A DNA stretch of 64,000 nt from Bin87 sp965208015 (GTDB lineage Bacteria; Chloroflexota; Dehalococcoidia; Lucifugimonadales; UBA3495): NCBI GenBank assembly GCA_965208015.1, contig CBDBNT010000004.1, positions 558,001-622,000 of the forward strand. The letters are read 5' to 3'. Below, in pieces: positions 58,431 through 64,000 of the stretch. Both the position numbers and the translations under genes were made by a program. The notes below the pieces were generated by a model, which ran no database searches, had not been told where the DNA came from, and saw only the letters and a list, made by a program, of their open reading frames with translations. The stretch's first letter is position 1. Every line of letters begins with the position of its first letter.

Positions 58431-59597
58431 CTAGTAGTGGTCCACCAGTGGGATTTCGTGCAGGGCGGGAATGACCTCACGGCCGATCAGCTCGATGGAG
58501 CGCATCACGTCCTCGTGGGCCATGGCTCCCTCGTTGCCGTAGATGTGCAGGTAGCCGGGGTTGAGGCGATCCACGATCATGGACAGCTTTTCCCGCACGG
58601 TGTCAGGGCTGCCCACGATGATGTTGTTGGCCGCTTGCAGTTCCTCGTAGGTCATCATCCGGCCGAACCCGCCGGCGCCCGGCAGCGTACGCTGGATGTT
58701 GACTGCCTCACGGGACTGGTACCCGGGCGGATCGTTGTGCTCGCGGGGGCCGCGGTTGCGGTGTTCCTGCGTCCAGAGGAACTCGCGGCCGATCTCCTGG
58801 GCCTTCTCGTCGGTGTCGGCGCAGAAGATCCGCAGCAGGTAGCCGAAGTGCTCGGGCCCCGGCTCAAACCCCGTCTCCCGCGCAGTGTCGATGTAGACGT
58901 CGCGCAGCCGGTGAGTGTGCTCCAGCAGCGACCCCAGGTTCATGTAGGGGTGCTCGTGGCGCGCCGCCCACACCACGCTCTCCGGGCTGCTGAACCCCGG
59001 GAACCAGATGGGCGGATGGGGCTTCTGCATCGGCAGCACCCACGGGTTGACCTTCCGGTAGTGGTAATACTCGCCCTCATAGCGGAAGGGACCCGGCTGG
59101 GTCCAGCACTTGATGATCAGGTCGTGGGCTTCCTCAAACCGGTCGCGGTTCTGCGGAGGAGCGATGCCGCCCTGCAGGGTCTCAACCGCCGTGCCGCGCA
59201 CGAAACCGGAGATGATGCGGCCGCCGGAGATGCAGTCCAGCATGGCGATTTCTTCGGCCATGCGTATGGGGTCGTTCACCGCGATCACATTGCCCAGGAT
59301 GGCGATCTTCGCGTTGCGCGTCACCTTGGCGATGACGGCGGCGTCGATGTTGACCGCCGGCTTCATGCACCAGTACGAGGCGTGGTGCTCGTTGGACATG
59401 ATGCCGTCGAACCCGTTTTGATCGGCCCAGGTGTACTGCTCGTGGTACTGGTTATAGAGGATGTGGGCCTTTTCGGGGTCGAAGTGCGAGTTGGAGAAAT
59501 CCAGCCGCCCCGACTCGTACTGTGACACATCGTCGTCGGTAACGTGGCCGTAGGGTTGTTCGGAAAACCAGAAAACTTCCACATGGTCTTTGGGCAT
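58431..59597 (-). CDS. LLM-class flavin-dependent monooxygenase, copy 4
   Basis: 388 residues, the longest LLM here. DQNGFDGIMSNEHHASYWCM, IAILGNVIAVNDPIRMAEEI, DCISGGRIISGFVRGTAVET and QKPHPPIWFPGFSSPESVVW are hallmark segments, and the ADTDEKAQEIGREFLWTQEH helix is an insertion seen in FMN-dependent alkane or aromatic monooxygenases. The ATG at 59597 follows GAGGAGGCTCGTG. Neighbours are the DUF3574 lipoprotein and the dehydrogenase, so these three may share a catabolic role. Confidence 0.87.
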   Translation of the reverse strand: MPKDHVEVFWFSEQPYGHVTDDDVSQYESGRLDFSNSHFDPEKAHILYNQYHEQYTWADQNGFDGIMSNEHHASYWCMKPAVNIDAAVIAKVTRNAKIAILGNVIAVNDPIRMAEEIAMLDCISGGRIISGFVRGTAVETLQGGIAPPQNRDRFEEAHDLIIKCWTQPGPFRYEGEYYHYRKVNPWVLPMQKPHPPIWFPGFSSPESVVWAARHEHPYMNLGSLLEHTHRLRDVYIDTARETGFEPGPEHFGYLLRIFCADTDEKAQEIGREFLWTQEHRNRGPREHNDPPGYQSREAVNIQRTLPGAGGFGRMMTYEELQAANNIIVGSPDTVREKLSMIVDRLNPGYLHIYGNEGAMAHEDVMRSIELIGREVIPALHEIPLVDHY

Positions 59598-59710
59598 CAC
59601 GAGCCTCCTCGCTGTGGGCCGGCGGAATCAGGCCGGATCGCTGGGTCTGGTGGTTGATGGCCGCAGTATAGGGACGGGTAAGGGTGGGGACAAGTGCAAA
59701 GAACAGGCGC

Positions 59711-60375
59711 TCACACGGGCATCAAGCCGGAGATAAACAGTTCGTCCGGCAGTTGTCTTACGGCGGCAGCGATACTATCCACTTCCGACGGGGGCTCGAT
59801 CAACGTTTTGTCAATCCGCTCGCTCAGGAAACCGTGCAACTCCGTTAGCGGGCGGTTGTTTCTGATTTGTCCGTACCTTCCTCCAATCCCAGGATGGTCA
59901 GACCCGACCGCAGGAAAGCTCGTTCCAGAGTTTTGCCGGCGGTGGATTTTCGTGAACCCCGGATAGTCAGGGTCGCAGCCCCGGCCCAAAGCATTAACAT
60001 CCCATCATCAAAAGACAGCTCGGGAGCGCTCTCGGCGATTTCACGGACATGCTCGGCAACCTCGACGAGATAGTTGAAGCGTTCGTCCCGTTTTATACCC
60101 AGGTTCTGGGCGGTTTTGTTAGTCAGACCGAGCAACCACCAGGCCAGGTCGTTCCCGCTCTCGTCGAGTCTGGTTCGGAGAGCGGCCATCCATTGGTCAT
60201 GTCCGGCATCGGTGGGCAGACTTTGACGGATTGCAACCAGTTGACGATAAGCATCCAGCAACTGGGTTCGGGTTTGACCTTCCGTGTACAGGCGATAGTT
60301 GTAACCCTGAAACAAAGCGGCGACGATTTGCCGAACTCCCTCGGCGGAGTTCAGGTCATAGAGATCCGGCGTCAT
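59711..60375 (-). pseudogene. Restriction endonuclease relic (CfrBI-like), catalytic core deleted
   Basis: Start ATG 60375 gives MTPDLYDLNSAEGVRQIVAA and LFQGYNYRLYTEGQTRTQLL, then GSRKSTAGKTLERAFLRSGL TILGLEEG, the N-terminal part of a CfrBI-like type II nuclease. From about 59895 the original frame ends (TDKSETTAR), while the next frame reads QIRNNRPLTELHGFLSERID and EVDSIAAAVRQLPDELFISG, matching the C-terminal tail. The roughly 100-residue central catalytic part is absent. So an internal deletion joined two ends out of frame. The gene overlaps the methyltransferase end by 20 bases, the usual restriction-modification order. Confidence 0.65.
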
Positions 60376-61276
60376 CGTCAGCGCTCCAATAATACTGGAG
60401 GTCGTCAAAGTCCACGCCGGCGGCGAATCCCGGTTGGCTCAACTCCTGCCGCATCGTCTCGAAATAGTCGATTCGCTTCTCAATCAGCACGAATCGCCGG
60501 CCCATGGCAGTGGCCACCCGGCCCACCGTGCCGGTGCCGGCGAAGGGGTCGAGCACGCTGTCGCCCTCAAATGAGTAGTACCGGATCACTTTGCTTACCA
60601 GTTCGTCCGGGAAAATCGCCGGGTGCGCTTTGTGGTTGGACGGCGTGACATCCCATACGTTGGTCTTGTCATATTCGCCCAATATAAGTGATCGTTCCAC
60701 CGCCGCAGGATCAGGGTGGTTACGCAGGTTCCAATCAATCAACCGGTCGGTTTTCTTGCGATAGACCAGCACGTACTCGGTCACGGTAACCGGCTTGTAC
60801 TGGAGCGGCTGACGGTCGGCAGCAAACCGGCGGCCCCGACCCAGATGCCAGCCGGCGCCTTCCGGCTTGCGCCAGATGACGTCGTCAATGAACTCGTACC
60901 CAATACGGTCCAGAATCGGATGCAGGTCAAAAGGAATGGGCAAGCGTTTGCTGGCCGTATTGCGAGAGGTGCGCCGCACCAGCACTGGCGACACATTAAC
61001 CACCAAGAAGCGTCCTTCGGCCAATATGCTGTGACAGGTCTCGAATACCTCGCCGAGAAACTCCAGATATGAAGGATAATCCACGTACTCAGCGCACTCC
61101 GGCTTGGCATTGAAGTAGGGGGGCGAAGTGAATATCAACTGCACGCTGTTCGGAGGAAATTCAGGAAGCGCCATGCGGCAGTCGCCGAGGATCACTTTGT
61201 TGGGAACGGGCGGAAAGGCAATTTTCGCGCTGCCGGAACGACTGCGCGGCTCGGGGCGCTGGTCAAGTTCACGCAA
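60356..61276 (-). CDS. Site-specific DNA methyltransferase, N4/N6 type (TSPPY)
   Basis: 306 residues. Motif IV reads QLIFTSPPYFNAK near residue 50, and motif I, DSVLDPFAGTGTVGRVATAM, comes later near 250, marking beta-class order. The TSPPY form is most common in N4-cytosine enzymes. The target-recognition segment is HLGRGRRFAADRQPLQYKPV and around it. It starts at TTG 61276 next to the stop of a small gene upstream; a later start is possible but would lose LDQRPEPRS. With the nuclease beside it broken, it is now a solitary methyltransferase. Confidence 0.86.
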   Translation of the reverse strand: MRELDQRPEPRSRSGSAKIAFPPVPNKVILGDCRMALPEFPPNSVQLIFTSPPYFNAKPECAEYVDYPSYLEFLGEVFETCHSILAEGRFLVVNVSPVLVRRTSRNTASKRLPIPFDLHPILDRIGYEFIDDVIWRKPEGAGWHLGRGRRFAADRQPLQYKPVTVTEYVLVYRKKTDRLIDWNLRNHPDPAAVERSLILGEYDKTNVWDVTPSNHKAHPAIFPDELVSKVIRYYSFEGDSVLDPFAGTGTVGRVATAMGRRFVLIEKRIDYFETMRQELSQPGFAAGVDFDDLQYYWSADDDAGSL

Positions 61277-61522
61277 TCAGGTTCCAACCATAGCCGGGGA
61301 AGGGGCGCGGTTGATCACACCGTCCGAGTCAATCTGGATCTCACCTAAAGGGCGAGAGGGATCGGCTCTGGATACCAGGGCGATGCGCCAGACGGCCAAA
61401 CGATCATCCCACTCCGGCAAGCCCAGGGACAACAGGTCCCTCACCTCTGCGGGCATCCATTCCCGCAGCCAGTTCTCTGCCAGTTGCCGCGCGTCATCGG
61501 TCAGCAGTTTGGAAGCAACCAT
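61277..61522 (-). CDS. Small protein upstream of a DNA methyltransferase
   Basis: 81 residues, start ATG 61522 preceded by weak CAACC. The sequence SKLLTDDARQLAENWLREWM and LLSLGLPEWDDRLAVWRIAL are helical then beta, and PLGEIQIDSDGVINRAPS closes. It abuts the methyltransferase start at 61276 with no gap, so the two are translated together. Position suggests a controller or accessory for the methyltransferase, but no helix-turn-helix is visible and the family is unknown to me. Confidence 0.55.
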   Translation of the reverse strand: MVASKLLTDDARQLAENWLREWMPAEVRDLLSLGLPEWDDRLAVWRIALVSRADPSRPLGEIQIDSDGVINRAPSPAMVGT

Positions 61523-61660
61523 GGCCGGATTGTCGCAGGTATCCCGTCCGCCACGCAAGCGGCGGATGTCATCACGTCACGACGGTTGCTTCAAGTTTGG
61601 CCCCACGCGGACGGCGTCTGGTAAGATTACGTTGCGCCGCAGTCTGCGGAGGTGTCAGAT

Positions 61661-61864
61661 ATGACCACCAAAAACATCCAATCGGCTGATGTTCATCCCG
61701 GCCCGGACGCTAAATCCGACGCCAAATCTCTCACTGACGAGGAACGGGAAGGCATACGCGAGTACTACCGCTCCCTCAATTTCAAGGAATTTTTGGCTGC
61801 TTGCCCAATTGACGGCATTGAGTTGGCGCGAGAACTCACATATCCGCGTGAGGTGGAACTCTGA
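61661..61864 (+). CDS. Antitoxin-like protein paired with VapC copy 2
   Basis: 67 residues, ATG 61661 with GGAGGTGTCAGAT upstream. The body SLTDEEREGIREYYRSLNFK and IDGIELARELTYPREVEL is acidic and partly helical; the usual ribbon-helix-helix or AbrB N-terminus is not recognisable. It overlaps the toxin start by one base (TGATG). Its role is inferred from the pairing. Confidence 0.7.
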   Translation: MTTKNIQSADVHPGPDAKSDAKSLTDEEREGIREYYRSLNFKEFLAACPIDGIELARELTYPREVEL

Positions 61865-62265
61865 TGTTCCTACTCGACACCAATATAGTCTCCGAGCTGC
61901 GCCGGGGAGGACGCGGCAACGCCGGGGTATCTGACTGGTACGACGGAGTTCAAGATGCAGACCTGTTCACCAGCGCGCTGGTGATCGGAGAAATTCGCAA
62001 GGGAATTGCGAGATTGCACCGGCGCCAAGACTACCGACAAGCGGAAATTCTGGAAGTATCACAGGATTTTTTCGCTGGGCGCATCCTCCCGGTTGATGCC
62101 GCCGTTGCCGATCTTTGGGGCCAAATGTATGCCATCCGCAACGTGTCCATCATTGACGGTCTCATAGCCGCCACCGCCAAAGTTAACAACTTCACTTTGG
62201 TGACGCGCAATGTCGAGGATGTTCAAGGGTTGGGCGTAGATCTGCTCAATCCGTTCACCGGCTGA
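61864..62265 (+). CDS. vapC: VapC-family PIN-domain toxin ribonuclease, copy 2
   Basis: 133 residues, a PIN domain with Asp5 in FLLDTNIVSELRR, Glu43 in ALVIGEIRKGIARL, Asp98 in VSIIDGLIAATAK and Asn116 in LVTRNVEDVQGL. This Asp-Glu-Asp pattern is the VapC active site. It overlaps the antitoxin by one base. It ends 201 bases before the HesB-like gene. It belongs to a different VapC subgroup from 36324-36758, with the IIDGLIAATA motif typical of FitB-like toxins. Confidence 0.88.
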   Translation: MFLLDTNIVSELRRGGRGNAGVSDWYDGVQDADLFTSALVIGEIRKGIARLHRRQDYRQAEILEVSQDFFAGRILPVDAAVADLWGQMYAIRNVSIIDGLIAATAKVNNFTLVTRNVEDVQGLGVDLLNPFTG

Positions 62266-62466
62266 AGAAATGGACAGAAGACGGCGACGGCGGGAGGCGG
62301 CACGGCTGAAGCATGGCGCGGAGGTTAGCCTGCCCCCGTGGCCCGTCGAACCACAGGGCGCCGCGTTTGACGCCCCTCGCCGCCCCGTGATACGCTTTGC
62401 TCACTATGGGTAGATGGGGATTCCTGCGGGAATCCTCGCCGACTGCGCTATTCAGGAGCGAACACG

Positions 62467-62838
62467 ATGAACGTTACCCCTATGGCCATCGAGAAACTCA
62501 AGGAAGTGATGACCGCCGAGGACGAGGCCGGTTCCGCCCTGCGGGTGGTTGCCATGCCCGCCGGTCATGGCCTGCAGTACATGCTGACCATGGAGAAGGA
62601 GCACCAGCCTGACGACACCGTGCTGCGCATGGACGGCATGGAGTTCCTGATGGATTCCGACAGCGCGCCGTTCCTGGAAGAGGCCACCATCGACTACGTG
62701 GAAGAGTTCGGCGGTCGGGTCGGGTTCGTCATCAACAACCCCATGTACGCCGGCGGCGGATGCGGCAGCGGTGGCTGTGGATGTGGCGGTGGCGGATGTG
62801 GCTGCGGCGGCGGTGGTTGCGGCTGCGGCGGACACTAA
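62467..62838 (+). CDS. HesB/IscA-like protein with Cys/Gly tail and missing first cysteine
   Basis: 123 residues. The body follows the A-type iron-sulphur carrier fold: MAIEKLKEVMTAEDEAGSAL, LRVVAMPAGHGLQYMLTM, then GMEFLMDSDSAPFLEEATID and GRVGFVINNPMYAG. Family members place a cysteine in GGCSGFQY; here the same place reads PAGHGLQY, Cys to Gly. The usual CGCG end is expanded to a Gly-rich tail with seven cysteines in GCG/GGC units. Metal binding is thus likely shifted to the tail. AGGAGCGAACACG precedes the ATG, and a terminator follows. The role in cluster delivery is an inference. Confidence 0.78.
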   Translation: MNVTPMAIEKLKEVMTAEDEAGSALRVVAMPAGHGLQYMLTMEKEHQPDDTVLRMDGMEFLMDSDSAPFLEEATIDYVEEFGGRVGFVINNPMYAGGGCGSGGCGCGGGGCGCGGGGCGCGGH

Positions 62839-62897
62839 GCCGTTGCAACCTCCGGCAGTCCCGGTCGCGACCCGGGTTGCCGACAATCGAGTCAATT

Positions 62898-62926
62898 GCC
62901 CCGGCGCTACCGGCTGCCGGGGCTTT
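62898..62926 (+). terminator. Intrinsic-terminator-like hairpin after the HesB-like gene
   Basis: GCCCCGGC (62898-62905) pairs perfectly with GCCGGGGC (62916-62923) across a 10-base loop and is followed by TTT. It lies about 60 bases after the stop. A second, weaker hairpin (GCCCGGGCAAATGAAAGCCC) follows at 62937. Confidence 0.6.
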
Positions 62927-63044
62927 CGCATACGAGCCCGGGCAAATGAAAGCCCGTCAAAGTCCCATAACGGCGGCGCGGGCTGTTGAATAATCCAAGC
63001 GAAAATGGCCATCATAGGCTAATCATTCAAGCAGGAGTCCCGTC

Positions 63045-63860
63045 ATGAAAATCTGGCCCACCGTCTCGAAGGAACAATGCCTGAGCCGACTGCGCAAGGA
63101 CGTTTCGAGCTGGAATGATCTGCGGACCGGCGCGGATCTCGCCGGCACATCCTTCGCCAACGCGCGGCTGCATGGAGCCGATTTGTCGTGGGCCAACCTG
63201 ACTCATCTGGACTTCAGCGGTTCCGACCTCGGCGATGCCGACCTGCGAGGCGCCGACCTGCACTTCTGCAACCTGAGCGGGGCCAATCTGCAAAGCGCGG
63301 ACCTGCGCGGCGCGAGCCTGCAGGGCGCCACTCTGCGGGAAGCGAACCTGTCCTACGCCCAGTTGCAGGGAGCGAACCTGGCGCGGGCCGACCTGAGCCA
63401 GATCACACTGCGGGGAGCCGATCTCGGCTACGCGGTGCTGCGGGGCACCTATTGCAGCTTTTCCGACTTTTCCGAAGCGGACCTGACCTGGGCCGACATG
63501 CAGTCCGCCAACCTGTCCAACTCCACCTTCTACAAGACGGTGTTCACCGACGCGACCCTCGCCCAGGCGAATCTGGCCCACGCCAACTTCAACCTGGCGT
63601 TGCTGGACAACACGGACCTTGACGAAGCGTTTCTGCACGACACGATCTTTGCCGCGCTGGACCTGTGCGGCGCGAAAAACCTGGGAACGGTGCAGCACGA
63701 GCCCTCTTCCATCCTGAGCATCGGAACGGACACACTGCTCAACACCCTGCGGAGTTCCGGCGGCATGTATACGCCGGAGTTGGAGGTCTTCTTCTCCAGG
63801 GGTGGCGTGTCCATCGACATGCTGGCCTCGATCCGACCGGTGACCACGCCGGCGTTCTGA
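63045..63860 (+). CDS. Pentapeptide-repeat protein with a conserved C-terminal block
   Basis: 271 residues. From about residue 28 to 205 the sequence is built of A(D/N)LxG pentapeptides (GADLSWANLTHLDFSGSDLG, ADLRGADLHFCNLSGANLQS), a right-handed quadrilateral beta helix. The following block LCGAKNLGTVQHEPSSILSI and GTDTLLNTLRSSGG resembles a region found at the C-terminus of pentapeptide proteins that are linked to an effector, but here the protein ends at TTPAF without an effector domain. ATG 63045; AGGAGTCCCGTC precedes. It may act by binding or mimicking DNA, a known ability of such folds, but nothing here proves it. Confidence 0.84.
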   Translation: MKIWPTVSKEQCLSRLRKDVSSWNDLRTGADLAGTSFANARLHGADLSWANLTHLDFSGSDLGDADLRGADLHFCNLSGANLQSADLRGASLQGATLREANLSYAQLQGANLARADLSQITLRGADLGYAVLRGTYCSFSDFSEADLTWADMQSANLSNSTFYKTVFTDATLAQANLAHANFNLALLDNTDLDEAFLHDTIFAALDLCGAKNLGTVQHEPSSILSIGTDTLLNTLRSSGGMYTPELEVFFSRGGVSIDMLASIRPVTTPAF

Positions 63861-63951
63861 CGCCGTTCCAGCGCAGAAAGGGCGCGACGCGTCGGGCGAA
63901 ACACGGCGGCGCTGACCGACCCGCAACCCAAACACAAGGAGCATCGCCCTG

Positions 63952-64000
63952 ATGTCAGCCACACCCCACGGCATCCGTTACTCGGCCCACCGTCCGGTGG
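63952..64000 (+). CDS. Start of a CDS cut by the right window edge
   Basis: An ATG at 63952 with AAGGAGCATCGCCCTG upstream opens a frame MSATPHGIRYSAHRPV that runs to the window end. Only 16 residues are visible, so no family can be assigned. It lies 91 bases after the pentapeptide-repeat gene on the same strand. Confidence 0.4.
   Translation, partial: MSATPHGIRYSAHRPV

Noticed and set aside
62397..62612. A 71-residue plus-strand frame overlapping the HesB-like gene
   Set aside because: It shares most of its length with the HesB-like frame, which has a ribosome site and family pattern.
63027..63974. A 315-residue minus-strand frame with regular QVG/RVG repeats
   Set aside because: It mirrors the pentapeptide-repeat gene; the periodicity is the shadow of A(D/N)LxG coding repeats.

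Overview
The window is a dense, high-GC bacterial contig with little repeat content. I see no rRNA, tRNA, CRISPR array, integrase or transposase. Gene content points to an uncultured Chloroflexota bacterium, most like the SAR202/Dehalococcoidia group. The evidence is four LLM-type flavin/F420 oxidoreductases, a Rieske dioxygenase pair, carboxymuconolactone decarboxylase paralogues, several amidohydrolases and SDRs, and a substrate-binding lipoprotein whose N-terminal linker repeats VTEQVEVTRVV, a style common in Chloroflexota solute-binding proteins. The taxonomic call is an inference from family content, not from a marker gene.

Layout. 1-11.3 kb: an addA/addB-like double-strand-break repair pair (addA runs off the left edge), a small HicB-like/partner pair and the giant helicase Lhr. 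11.5-12.8 kb: a tandem hicBA duplication whose second hicA is frameshifted. 12.8-18.2 kb: a minus-strand metabolic block (MFS transporter, amidohydrolase, SDR, two half-size hot-dog proteins, MBL hydrolase). 18.5-22.3 kb: a betaine-type binding protein, RraA-like protein, carboxymuconolactone decarboxylase and NHL propeller. 22.4-31.1 kb: a membrane protein, a DUF1800 protein, a B12/radical-SAM-like protein without the cluster cysteines, an AI-2E family transporter, a TlpA thioredoxin, two LLM enzymes and a second decarboxylase paralogue. 31.1-33.0 kb: a predicted PD-(D/E)XK nuclease followed by two small helical PaREP1/HEPN-like proteins. 33.1-36.0 kb: TldD/TldE. 36.1-42.8 kb: VapBC, a GatC-like/amidase pair, two tandem Leu/Ile/Val-type binding lipoproteins and a YtcJ-like amidohydrolase. 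42.8-44.7 kb: an AT-richer NERD-helicase. 44.8-50.2 kb: SDR, two mini membrane proteins, NMT1-like protein, ABC exporter and LLM enzyme. 50.3-53.1 kb: a HicB-rich region around a frameshifted DNA methyltransferase-HNH fusion. 53.1-59.6 kb: a mycothiol-isomerase-like protein, the Rieske alpha/beta operon with two tiny ORFs, a beta-hydroxyacid dehydrogenase, a DUF3574 lipoprotein and an LLM enzyme. 59.7-62.3 kb: a solitary N4/N6 methyltransferase beside a restriction-endonuclease relic with its core deleted, then another VapBC. 62.4-64 kb: a HesB-like protein with a Cys/Gly tail and a pentapeptide-repeat protein.

Two themes recur. One is heterotroph catabolism: oxygenases, amidases, hydrolases and binding proteins that stand apart from their permeases. 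The other is a scatter of small genome-conflict modules: five HicB-like proteins, two VapC toxins, two DNA methyltransferases (one tied to a dead nuclease, one fused to HNH), a NERD-helicase and a nuclease/HEPN-like cassette. Three palindromic intergenic element families are present, one in three copies of about 110 bp. The strongest leads for something undescribed are the 31.1-33.0 kb nuclease cassette, the methyltransferase-HNH/HicB operon at 50.6-53.1 kb and the cysteine-less radical-SAM homologue at 24.6-25.9 kb.
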